Source of the DNA: Pelagibacteraceae bacterium AG-325-E23
GTDB lineage: Bacteria > Pseudomonadota > Alphaproteobacteria > Pelagibacterales > Pelagibacteraceae
Assembly (NCBI GenBank): GCA_003282945.1
Contig: QBYG01000003.1
Coordinates: forward strand, 47,444 to 111,443
Direction: 5' to 3'
Length of the DNA stretch: 64,000 bases
Position numbers and translations under genes: made by a program. Below the pieces are notes generated by a model that searched no databases, was not told the origin of the DNA, and was given only the letters and a program-made list of their open reading frames with translations. Position 1 is the first letter of the stretch; each line of letters starts with the position of its first letter. Below, in pieces: positions 43,177 through 50,859 of the stretch.

Positions 43177-43178
43177 AT
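43125..43178. repeat. Right attachment-site repeat (54 bp)
   Basis: Identical over 54 bases to 36410-36463, same orientation; identity ends abruptly on both sides (43124 and 43179). Confidence 0.95.
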
Positions 43179-43190
43179 AAATTCCTGAAA

Positions 43191-43218
43191 GTTATAATAG
43201 AAATTTTCTATAACGCAA
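43191..43218 (-). promoter_or_regulatory. Probable native tRNA-Met promoter, now upstream of the tRNA fragment
   Basis: TTGCGT (43218-43213) and TATAAC (43196-43191) are spaced 16 bases on the minus strand, 14 bases before the tRNA 5' end at 43176. The boxes and distances are better than those by the intact copy, so this was probably the promoter before insertion. Confidence 0.5.
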
Positions 43219-43232
43219 TCAACTATTAATAA

Positions 43233-43919
43233 TTAGGTTTTTTTAACTCCTGTTGACTGTGGAACCCCATCAATAACTAATTTTGGTTCAATACTTACAT
43301 CAATCAATTCAGGACGTTTATCCAAATAAGATTTAACACTTTCGACAGACATTATGTCCTCCAGAAATTTTTCTAACCTTGGAAATTTTTTTATTATTGA
43401 AGGATCAAGCATTTTAGATAAATCTAAATGATGAAACACAACAAAATCGCATGCTCTAGGCTCATCATGGATAAAAAATTTTTTATCATTATTCTTCATG
43501 GCTTTTTCAAGATCTTCAAATCTTGACATTAAAAATGGCAACATATCTTCTCTTTTTTTTTTAAACTTCTCACCAGTTGCAAAGTTTACTGTTGGATTAA
43601 GTGGCATAAAAAGTTCTTGAGCACTTTGCATTATAGCGTTTGCTTTTGCATTTAATATTGGATCCGTAATATTAATACCTGCTAAATTTTCTATAAATGT
43701 CATTATTGCCATACTTTGACAAATCTCATGTTTTTTATCTACAATTAACATAGGTAATTGTTTAAAGGGAATATTAGGTTTTACATCTGACCATTCTTTA
43801 GCATAATAATCCCATGACATTAGATCTTCATATTCAATATTCGTATAATGAAATAATAATCGAGGAGCTTCTGCTAGTGCTCTCATTTTGAAATAAATTA
43901 ATTCCAATTTGTGTTTCAT
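43233..43919 (-). CDS. Glutathione S-transferase family protein
   Basis: A 228-residue two-domain protein. The N-terminal thioredoxin-like domain begins LELIYFKMRALAEAPRLLFHY, the GST start with Tyr and Arg near the glutathione site, and continues to IPFKQLPMLIVDKKHEICQSMAIMTFIE, where the cis-Pro (QLPML) and QS (glutamine-serine) bind glutathione. This is the sigma/mu-like pattern. The C-terminal domain is helical. Its substrate is unknown. It lies outside the island, right of the attachment repeat. Confidence 0.85.
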   Translation of the reverse strand: MKHKLELIYFKMRALAEAPRLLFHYTNIEYEDLMSWDYYAKEWSDVKPNIPFKQLPMLIVDKKHEICQSMAIMTFIENLAGINITDPILNAKANAIMQSAQELFMPLNPTVNFATGEKFKKKREDMLPFLMSRFEDLEKAMKNNDKKFFIHDEPRACDFVVFHHLDLSKMLDPSIIKKFPRLEKFLEDIMSVESVKSYLDKRPELIDVSIEPKLVIDGVPQSTGVKKT

Positions 43920-43929
43920 ATGAATTTTT

Positions 43930-44112
43930 TTAGGAAGCTATAAATTTTATTAAGTAATAGAGAATACCTGTAATTATTGTTGCATAAATGAAGCCAATTA
44001 CAAATAACTTTATGATAGTTTTATTATCATCATATTTAGATTTTAAATAAACATAAATAATCGTAAATATCCCAACAATTGCAATACTTAGTAGAATATC
44101 AGTTGGGTTCAT
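43930..44112 (-). CDS. Small two-helix membrane protein
   Basis: An unrecognised 60-residue protein with helices at about 5-23 and 35-58 and a polar KSKYDDNKT turn between. Its ATG overlaps the stop of the upstream 152-residue gene by four bases (ATGA), so it is likely real and co-translated; the GST gene follows ten bases later. Confidence 0.6.
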   Translation of the reverse strand: MNPTDILLSIAIVGIFTIIYVYLKSKYDDNKTIIKLFVIGFIYATIITGILYYLIKFIAS

Positions 44113-44567
44113 TGGATTTCATCAAAAAATAATTTTTTTTGTTTATATTTAAAAGGATATTCTTTTCCAATTGGTTGAAATTTTGTTTTAATAACCATTA
44201 AATTTTCTTTTCCAATTTTTATTTTCCAGGTGAGTTTTACATCACCGTTAAATAGTCTTAGAGCTCCTAATTTTGAAAATCTCCACCCATCTTCAGATAT
44301 GATTTTACCATCTTTATATCTTTTATAATTCTCGCTATCGAAAATATATGTTACTTCCCCGTCAGTTCTTTCATCTTTAAGTGTAATTGCATAATTATTT
44401 AAAAATTCAGCTGTTTGATTTTTGTTTAGCCCCCTTTTTGAAACTGACTTTAAAAAATCTGTAGTTTTATCAACAGCTTCATCTATTTTGGTCTCGCTAT
44501 AAGAATTATTTGAAAATAAAAGCAGAAAAAAAAGCACAAAAATGCTTTTTGACAATTTATAAATCAT
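44109..44567 (-). CDS. Secreted protein of unknown function
   Basis: A 152-residue protein with an N-terminal signal peptide (KLSKSIFVLFFLLLFSNNSYS|ETK). The mature part is predicted alternately helical and beta-rich, with VTYIFDSENYKRYKDGKIISEDGWRFSKLG and an Lys-rich end. I do not recognise a family. It leads a three-gene minus-strand run with the small membrane protein and the GST-like gene; divergent from the third TRAP system with 110 bases between. Confidence 0.65.
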   Translation of the reverse strand: MIYKLSKSIFVLFFLLLFSNNSYSETKIDEAVDKTTDFLKSVSKRGLNKNQTAEFLNNYAITLKDERTDGEVTYIFDSENYKRYKDGKIISEDGWRFSKLGALRLFNGDVKLTWKIKIGKENLMVIKTKFQPIGKEYPFKYKQKKLFFDEIQ

Positions 44568-44677
44568 ATTTTCAACTAATATAGCATTTAGACCTTATTA
44601 TTCAAATTTAAGCAGTTTAATTTGATTGTCTTAATTGACTCAAAATAATATGATTATTTAAAAAAGAGAGGGAAAAT

Positions 44678-45694
44678 ATGAATAAAATAAAAATATTATC
44701 AAAAAGTTTACTTAGCTTTTTATTAGTCATTTCATTTGTAGTTTCTTCAACTGCAGCTTTTGCTGAGATTGTTGGACGTTTATCTGTTCATTGGAGTCCA
44801 AAACATCATAGTGCAAAGCATGCTCAAATTTTTGCAGATGAAGTAAATAAAAGAGCAAATGGAAAACTTAAAATAGAGGTATATCCATCTAAACAACTTT
44901 TTGGAATTAGAGAAGTAATGGGTGCAGTAACGTCAGGAGCTGTTGAGTTAGGAGGAATTGTTGGTGTTGTAAGTTTTCCACCAATTAATAAGAACTTTAA
45001 TGTTGCCTCTTTTCCAGGACTGTTTAATTCTTGGGAACAACAAAGAGGTTTTTTTCAAAATTCATCAAAAGGAAAAGAAATTTGGGGTGAATTAACAAAA
45101 AAAACAAATTCAACTTTGGTCATGTACAACCCGGTTGGACCTGTAATGTCAATTTCAAGTGCGAGAGAATTAACAGGTATTGATGCTATGAAAGGTCTTA
45201 AAGCTAGAAGACTGCTTAAAAGCGAAGAACCTATGTGGGATGCTCTCGGAGCAAACCGTGTATCTTTAAAAACTGGGGAAGTATACAATGCTTTACAGTC
45301 TGGAATGATTGACACGATAAATAGTCCTCCAGGAAGTATAAAAGCATACAGTTGGTGGGAATTTTTAAAATATGCTCAAAAACCTTACCAATACTATGCA
45401 GATGCATACATAATGGCTAACTCTACTTGGTTTAATAGTTTACCTGCAGATTTACAGAAAATAATAATGGATGTTGGTAAAGAAGTGGGAACACTTTCAA
45501 CTGACAGAATTATGGATCATGGTGAAACTGTTCTTAAAGAATTTCAAGACAGAGGCGGTGTGGTAACAACTCTTTCAGGGACTGAGAAAGCAAAATTTGA
45601 TAAGTTAATGAAAGATAAGGTTATGCCTGCAATGGCTAAAATGATTGATGCTGACGCGTTAAAGGCAGCACAAGAGTACGCAAATAATAATTAG
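44678..45694 (+). CDS. TRAP transporter solute-binding protein (DctP family)
   Basis: A 338-residue periplasmic protein with a Sec signal peptide ending TAAFA|EIVG. DctP-type segments: LSVHWSPKHHSAKHAQIFADEVNKRANGKLKIEVYPSKQLFG, then MVYNPVGPVM-like lobe 2 sequence and MKGLKARRLLKSEEPMWDALGANRVSLKTGEVYNALQSGMIDTINS, with the Arg pair that normally holds the carboxylate. An AGAGAGGGAAAAT ribosome site precedes the start. The permease genes follow in order. No catabolic genes lie beside this set, so the ligand is open. Confidence 0.93.
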   Translation: MNKIKILSKSLLSFLLVISFVVSSTAAFAEIVGRLSVHWSPKHHSAKHAQIFADEVNKRANGKLKIEVYPSKQLFGIREVMGAVTSGAVELGGIVGVVSFPPINKNFNVASFPGLFNSWEQQRGFFQNSSKGKEIWGELTKKTNSTLVMYNPVGPVMSISSARELTGIDAMKGLKARRLLKSEEPMWDALGANRVSLKTGEVYNALQSGMIDTINSPPGSIKAYSWWEFLKYAQKPYQYYADAYIMANSTWFNSLPADLQKIIMDVGKEVGTLSTDRIMDHGETVLKEFQDRGGVVTTLSGTEKAKFDKLMKDKVMPAMAKMIDADALKAAQEYANNN

Positions 45695-45720
45695 AATAAG
45701 TTTTTGCGTAATCAAAAAAA

Positions 45721-46212
45721 ATGAAAGCGTTGCGAGTAGTTAATAATTATTTAGCTTCGGCTTCTTTAACTCTCGCAATGCTAATTATTTTTATTATGGT
45801 TGCTGCATTATTTTTAAGTGCAGCTACAAGATTCATAACTGGTACTGGATTTGCCTGGTTTATAGAATTACCACCCGTTTTAGTTAGTTGGTTGGTTTTT
45901 CCGCTTCTAGGTCCTTTATTAAAAAAAGGACAACACATTAAAGTTGATTTTTTAACTCCTATATTATCAAAAAAGAATAAGGAAATTTTGTTTTTAATTG
46001 TGAATATAGTTGCACTTATATCTGCTTGTATATTCTTTAAAGCTGGCCTTGATGCAACAATTATGTATTTCAATTTAGGTCAAGTCATGGAAATTGAAAT
46101 AAGCATACCTATATGGTGGATGTTTTTAGCATTTCCCGTGGGTTTTATGATATTAGCTCTTACCTCATTAGAATTAATATTAGATAACATTCTAAATTTA
46201 ATAAGAAAATAA
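45721..46212 (+). CDS. TRAP transporter small permease (DctQ family)
   Basis: A 163-residue protein with four helices and a DctQ-type ATRFITGTGFAWFIELPPVLVSWLVFPLLGPLLKKGQHIKVDFLTPILS segment. The KKGQHIKVDFL loop matches the family's GxHVxVD-like region. It is 26 bases after the binding-protein gene, and the large permease start follows its stop directly. Confidence 0.9.
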   Translation: MKALRVVNNYLASASLTLAMLIIFIMVAALFLSAATRFITGTGFAWFIELPPVLVSWLVFPLLGPLLKKGQHIKVDFLTPILSKKNKEILFLIVNIVALISACIFFKAGLDATIMYFNLGQVMEIEISIPIWWMFLAFPVGFMILALTSLELILDNILNLIRK

Positions 46213-47478
46213 ATGTTTGCATTGGCATCTATTTTATCTCTAGTAGCTTTAATAATTTCTGTTCCAATTTTTTTAGTATTTGGTTTAGGTAGCTCCATAG
46301 CTGCTATTGGTGGACTTAATCTTCCTTGGTCTGTTTTAATTCAAGTATCTTTTGGGGCTCTTACAAAACATGTCCTTATAGCTGTACCGTTATTTATATT
46401 CAGTGGTATGGCAATGCTTAAAGGTGGTGCAGCACTTAGACTTGTTAAATTTGCAACAACTTTAGTTGGGCATTGGCCAGGAGGTTTAGGTGTTGCAATG
46501 GTTATAGCGATGGGATTTTTTGCTGCATTCTGTGGATCTATATTAGCTGCAATTACTGCAGTAGGAACAATTATGATGCCCAAAATGATTGAGCAAGGTT
46601 ATCCTACTCCGTTTGTTGTTGTTTTGGCTGCATCAGCAGCATTACTTGAAGCTTTAATACCACCATCAAATGCTGCTATTTTATTTAGTGCACTTACATA
46701 TGTTCCTGTATCTAAAACTTTTGCAGCTGGAGTGATACCAGGAATTATACTTCTTATTTTAATGGTTCTATTAGTTTTATTTAAATGCAGACATATAAGA
46801 GCAGATAGAAAGTCGACCCTTAAGGAAAGATTAAGTTCTTTTGTTGCAGCACTTCCAGCTTTAATAACTCCAATTATAATCTTAGGTGGAATATATGCAG
46901 GTTTTTTAACACCATCAGAGTCAGCAGCAATTGCAGGAGTTTATGCTGTAGTAATAGGATTTTTAATTTACAGAGAATTAACATTTTCGTCTCTATTAAG
47001 TTGTTTGAAAGATACAGCTATAATTACTGCTGTTATATTTTCTATTATTGCAACCGCTACTTTTTTAAGTGTTGTGCTTACTTATACTCAAGCACCTCAA
47101 AAAATTATTACTTACTTTACTGATATGGGCGTAAGCGTAAATTTATTCTGGGCTATGCTAGGTATTATATGTTTAGTTCTAGGAACTTTTATTGAAATTG
47201 TTCCAGTGTTTTATTTAACAGTTCCAATTTTTGCAGCTTTAACATTATCTTTTGATCAAAGTTTGCTTCATTTATACGTAGTCTTTGTTGCTTTTGCTGG
47301 AATAGGAATGATTACTCCACCAGTTTGTGTAGGAATATATACTGCAGCTGGTGTAATAAAAGAGAACCCTGCTAACGCATTTAAAGAAGTTCCTTTATTT
47401 ACAATAGTTGGGATTATTTATGGGATATTAATGATATTATTCCCAATATTTTCAACTTGGTTGCCAAGTTTACTCTAA
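46213..47478 (+). CDS. TRAP transporter large permease (DctM family)
   Basis: A 421-residue polytopic protein with the DctM segments IAVPLFIFSGMAMLKGG, AVGTIMMPKMIEQGYPTPFVVVLAASAALLEALIPPSN (a divergent version of the RGY-GGTLG-PPS core: QGY, ALLEALIPPS) and FAGIGMITPPVCVGIYTAAG near the end. Core motif changes place it in a different subgroup from the two other TRAP large permeases here. It is directly after the small permease gene. Confidence 0.93.
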   Translation: MFALASILSLVALIISVPIFLVFGLGSSIAAIGGLNLPWSVLIQVSFGALTKHVLIAVPLFIFSGMAMLKGGAALRLVKFATTLVGHWPGGLGVAMVIAMGFFAAFCGSILAAITAVGTIMMPKMIEQGYPTPFVVVLAASAALLEALIPPSNAAILFSALTYVPVSKTFAAGVIPGIILLILMVLLVLFKCRHIRADRKSTLKERLSSFVAALPALITPIIILGGIYAGFLTPSESAAIAGVYAVVIGFLIYRELTFSSLLSCLKDTAIITAVIFSIIATATFLSVVLTYTQAPQKIITYFTDMGVSVNLFWAMLGIICLVLGTFIEIVPVFYLTVPIFAALTLSFDQSLLHLYVVFVAFAGIGMITPPVCVGIYTAAGVIKENPANAFKEVPLFTIVGIIYGILMILFPIFSTWLPSLL

Positions 47479-47494
47479 AATTCAATTTACTTTT

Positions 47495-48400
47495 TTAATT
47501 TAATATTTTCTTTTTAGCTTTTTCAAATTCTTCAGCGTTTAAGACTCCAGATTTATATAATTCAATTAGTTCATTTAAATCATTTATAAGATCTGTTGAA
47601 TTTTCAATTGGAATTGAGGCATTTAAGTCACTAAAATCTAATTTAAAATCTTTTGTCGCCTCAAGTTGATCTTCAAGAACACTATGTTCAATAGACATTT
47701 TTTTTGTCCATCTTTCAAAAAATTTTTTTTTTAAAGGGTAATTATTTATTTTACCTCTGTGATATTCACTACTTTCTTCTGTTTCAAAAAATGTTTCTTT
47801 AGCACCATATGATTCTGGATTTATTTCCAAACTCATCATAATAGCTTTATCTCTTTTGTTAGAATAATAAACACTGTAAAAACACAACATTATTTTTGGT
47901 AATATTAATGAGTTATCCTTTATATACTTTTTTAATCCACCTGATGTACCTGATGGATCATCAGGAAAATAAAGTTCTTTATTTGGATCAAAATGGTGGC
48001 TTATGAAACAATTAGAACTTGCTCCTTTAAATATAGCTTTAACATAAAAATATTCAGGTCTTAAATTACAACTATCGTATTTATTATTTTGCCATTCATT
48101 TCTAAGTTCAGCACCAAGTGCTTGTCTCCATTTCCCGCCACTTGTTATAAAACACGAGGTGAAAGTTCCATTAATTATTTTATTTTGAATATTTATAAAA
48201 TTTATACAACTTAAGCTAAAATTTTGTACGTTGAATGGCTCTTTTGAATAATAAACCCACTCACCTTTTGGAAGATTAAATTTTATATTCTTCCATTTAA
48301 TTTGGTCAGAGTATTTTTCATATTTTTTTAATTTTGTGTTAGCAGCATTAGCTTCTACTAGAAAAGTAAAAAAAATTATAAATAATAATAATAATTTCAT
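47495..48400 (-). CDS. Secreted protein with C-terminal SHOCT-like domain
   Basis: A 301-residue protein with a Sec signal peptide (LLLLFIIFFTFLVEANA|ANT). The C-terminal 30 residues, LNELIELYKSGVLNAEEFEKAKKKIL, fit the SHOCT pattern (short C-terminal domain, 'L--L-ElkekGiiteeEFe--K-klL'). The central part is polar with several Cys and no domain I know; a HHFDPNKELYFPDDPSG stretch is notable. Function unknown. The gene is convergent to the third TRAP large permease with 17 bases between. Confidence 0.7.
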   Translation of the reverse strand: MKLLLLFIIFFTFLVEANAANTKLKKYEKYSDQIKWKNIKFNLPKGEWVYYSKEPFNVQNFSLSCINFINIQNKIINGTFTSCFITSGGKWRQALGAELRNEWQNNKYDSCNLRPEYFYVKAIFKGASSNCFISHHFDPNKELYFPDDPSGTSGGLKKYIKDNSLILPKIMLCFYSVYYSNKRDKAIMMSLEINPESYGAKETFFETEESSEYHRGKINNYPLKKKFFERWTKKMSIEHSVLEDQLEATKDFKLDFSDLNASIPIENSTDLINDLNELIELYKSGVLNAEEFEKAKKKILN

Positions 48401-48402
48401 TG

Positions 48403-48594
48403 TTAATTTTTAATTTCTTTTTCACAAATAATTCTTGCTTCTTGAGGTGAAATTTCTTTTTTAATTTTACTTTTTGCAATCGTGCATGCAGAAATAGATT
48501 TTTGAAGACTAAATTCTTCATATTTTCCAACACTAATATAAAGAAATATTGCTGCAGCTCCTAGAAATAAAAGTAATTTATAATTTTTATACAT
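48403..48594 (-). CDS. Small membrane-anchored protein
   Basis: A 63-residue protein with one N-terminal helix (KLLLFLGAAAIFLYISV) and a charged C-terminal part with two Cys (SACTIAKSK and RIICEKEIKN). Its ATG overlaps the desaturase stop by one base, so it is likely translated after it. An alternative frame of similar size overlaps it but lacks the signal-anchor logic. I do not recognise it. Confidence 0.6.
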   Translation of the reverse strand: MYKNYKLLLFLGAAAIFLYISVGKYEEFSLQKSISACTIAKSKIKKEISPQEARIICEKEIKN

Positions 48595-49595
48595 TAAGAG
48601 GCTTGTTGTTCTGGTAAAGAAATATCTAAATGATAATCAGGTTCATTTCTTTGTTTTTTTAGAGCAGGTATTATCTCTTTATATGCATCAAATAATCCAT
48701 TTTTAATTTGTGGTAACTGATCTTTTAAATGGGAATGTAATTTTTCTAAATTATAAGCCGGAACCGTTGGGAACATATGATGCACACAATGATACTCCAT
48801 TTTCCAATATAAAAAGCTTAGTATTGGATTTAATTTCATATCTCTTGCTGACAATCTATGATCTTTAACATTTCTCGCTAAACCTGCGTGTTGTGTAAAA
48901 GCAACAAATTTATGTAATCCTTTTCCGTAATAATGAGGTAACAAAAGATACAACACCGGCAACCATGAAGATATCAATAGAGACCAGATAATTATAGACA
49001 GCCAAATACCTACATAAATTCTTGAAATCAAAATAGCTCTTGGTCTTCTATTTTCAGGAATACTATCAATCATAACTTTAGTTTTTACGCCAAAAGCATG
49101 TTTAATTACTTCAAAAGCTATACTATTTTTAAAAAATAATAACTCACCAAAAGGGATTAAATTCATTATTAGTTTTTTAGGGGTGTCTTTTAAATTGTTG
49201 TCATATTCAATTTCATGATCATAAGGATTTTTAGTTGAATATGTATTTCCGTGATGAACAAAATGGGTAAATCTCCATCTTGTAGGCTCAAAGTATGCCA
49301 TAAAACATGAGATATAATAAAAGAATTCATTTAAAAACTTTGACTGAAATGCAGTTTTGTGGCCTGTCTCATGCCAAATAGGATTGCAAAAACAAAAAAT
49401 ATTTCCGTATATATAAAACCAAAATACTGACCACCAAGTTCCCCATGTAAAATAGGCCAAATAACCTACTAGAGAGAGAAAACCAAAATAAATACTTACG
49501 TGTATTAATCCTTTGGCATCAGATTTCCTTGTAAGCTCTTTTAAAACTTCCTTGTCAATTTTTGGTCGATACCATTTATCTAATTTTACATCCAT
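48594..49595 (-). CDS. Membrane fatty acid desaturase family protein
   Basis: A 333-residue di-iron enzyme with multiple helices and the three histidine boxes: HETGH (75-79) in IWHETGHKTAF, HFVHH (111-115) in THFVHHGNTYS and HCVHH near the C-terminus in EYHCVHHMFPTVPAYN. It introduces a double bond or hydroxyl group in a fatty acyl or lipid substrate in the inner membrane. A conserved FGxK-type acyl-CoA specificity motif is not obvious, so the position of desaturation cannot be told. A small membrane protein gene follows, overlapping by one base. Confidence 0.9.
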   Translation of the reverse strand: MDVKLDKWYRPKIDKEVLKELTRKSDAKGLIHVSIYFGFLSLVGYLAYFTWGTWWSVFWFYIYGNIFCFCNPIWHETGHKTAFQSKFLNEFFYYISCFMAYFEPTRWRFTHFVHHGNTYSTKNPYDHEIEYDNNLKDTPKKLIMNLIPFGELLFFKNSIAFEVIKHAFGVKTKVMIDSIPENRRPRAILISRIYVGIWLSIIIWSLLISSWLPVLYLLLPHYYGKGLHKFVAFTQHAGLARNVKDHRLSARDMKLNPILSFLYWKMEYHCVHHMFPTVPAYNLEKLHSHLKDQLPQIKNGLFDAYKEIIPALKKQRNEPDYHLDISLPEQQAS

Positions 49596-49657
49596 AAAAT
49601 CTACAAACTGAAAATTTACTATATATTTTTAAAATTAAAAGTTAATAGAATTATCAT

Positions 49658-50809
49658 TTAAAAATTTATTTTTTTAAGTATTTCTTCAAAAACTAGTTTA
49701 TTTCCTTTTTTATTCAAATGTATGTCATTAATGAAAAATAAATTTTTATAAACCTCATATTTATCCTTATAACCTTTGAAATAATCATTTAGTTCAAAGA
49801 AACTGATGCTATTTGTTTCTAAACTTTTAAAACTATCTTTTATGTAAGTTAAGATTGCAATATCTGGCTCTCTTAAAATGATTGCTGGTTCGTAGAGATA
49901 AAGAATATTGAGATTTATATTTTTCTTTTCTACTATTTTAGAAAGTTCTTTTAAATTATTTATAGATTTATCAATCGCATTTTTTCCCCACTTATCAAAC
50001 TCATCTTTGGAAAATAAATAGCTATAGTCTTGAAGATACAAAAAGCTCATTTTTGAGATTTCATCATTTGATATTTTTAATAATTCATTTTCTTTTTCAT
50101 TATAATTAAGTGAGGTATTTTTAATAAATAAAGATTTTATTAGACCAGGTATTACCTTGGGGGGAGTTATCCTTGATATAACTTGATAAATTAAAGTATT
50201 AGATTTAAAAAAATTAATTAAGTTAATTACAATTTTATTTTTATGATCAACATGATTTAATATAAAATTTTCATCGACATCTAAATATTTATATGCATCA
50301 TCAAAGATGTCTCCTACAGAAACAACTACTACAATATCTGTGATAGGTAATTTTTTAATATTTAATAAATAATGAATTTTAGACAAATAAATACTTGTTG
50401 AATAAGATTGCACACCAGCATTTAGAATTTCAATATCATCATTTTTTTCTTTCAATTTACTCTCAATTAAACCTACAAACGTATCTTCATATTTAATTCC
50501 CACACCCTCTGTAAATGAATCCCCTATAAACAATAAATTTCTATTTTTAAAATTGATTTTTCTATTATTTTTATCTTTAAATCCTAAATTATTTGTAAAT
50601 ATTTGATATTTTTCATAACCCCAATGATCATAGAAAGATGCCATAGGTCTTAAATCATGATGATAATAAAAAGATTTTATTCTGTGGGCTCTATTATTAT
50701 ATAATTTAGATTTTAAATCTATTGGTAAAAAGTAAAAAAAAATAATATCTAAAGATAAATAAATACTTAAGACTATTACAAACTTTTTTAAAAATAATAA
50801 AAAATTCAT
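49658..50809 (-). CDS. SGNH-hydrolase-type protein with N-terminal membrane anchor
   Basis: A 383-residue protein. One N-terminal helix is followed by LLFIGDSFTEGVGI, the SGNH block I motif with the catalytic Ser, AGVQSYSTS at block II/III, VVVVSVGDIFDD (a diverged GxND-like turn) and a C-terminal DIHLNKKGNKL, where Asp and His complete the triad. It may be a lipase, esterase or polysaccharide acetyl-esterase or transferase facing the periplasm. It is flanked by desaturase and xsc genes but not clearly linked to them. Activity is unproven. Confidence 0.78.
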   Translation of the reverse strand: MNFLLFLKKFVIVLSIYLSLDIIFFYFLPIDLKSKLYNNRAHRIKSFYYHHDLRPMASFYDHWGYEKYQIFTNNLGFKDKNNRKINFKNRNLLFIGDSFTEGVGIKYEDTFVGLIESKLKEKNDDIEILNAGVQSYSTSIYLSKIHYLLNIKKLPITDIVVVVSVGDIFDDAYKYLDVDENFILNHVDHKNKIVINLINFFKSNTLIYQVISRITPPKVIPGLIKSLFIKNTSLNYNEKENELLKISNDEISKMSFLYLQDYSYLFSKDEFDKWGKNAIDKSINNLKELSKIVEKKNINLNILYLYEPAIILREPDIAILTYIKDSFKSLETNSISFFELNDYFKGYKDKYEVYKNLFFINDIHLNKKGNKLVFEEILKKINF

Positions 50810-50859
50810 TCATATAAATATTAACAACAAAGATATAAATTTATATGTAAAAAAGTATT

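Larger units (their letters stand above)
36410..43178. mobile_element. Integrative genomic island carrying a type I restriction-modification system, inserted in tRNA-Met
   Basis: About 6.7 kb bounded by perfect 54-bp direct repeats of tRNA-Met(CAU) sequence. The content is a tyrosine integrase next to the left repeat, a short ORF, then hsdM, hsdS, hsdR and a 63-residue ORF, all on the plus strand. There are no transfer, replication or structural genes, so mobility in trans or by a helper is likely. The flanking genes are apt on the left and a GST-like gene on the right. The boundaries are set by the repeat and are firm; which side of the repeat holds the crossover cannot be resolved within 54 identical bases. 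Confidence 0.88.
42925..43232. other. Right end of island: no gene, repeats and stranded tRNA fragment
   Basis: AT-rich sequence with no open reading frame I would support. It contains the second TGTCACA-type pair (43029-43046), the 54-bp right repeat (43125-43178) and, beyond it, the apparent original tRNA promoter. A GST-like gene ends at 43233. Confidence 0.7.

Noticed and set aside
48348..48533. Alternative small ORF overlapping 48403-48594
   Set aside because: The 48403-48594 frame begins exactly at the desaturase stop and has a signal-anchor helix; the other frame is a basic Lys/Leu-rich shadow.
50811..50852. Stem CATATAAAT/ATTTATATG upstream of the SGNH gene
   Set aside because: An AT-only inverted repeat in a very AT-rich genome is expected by chance; its 17-base loop and lack of T-run give no support.
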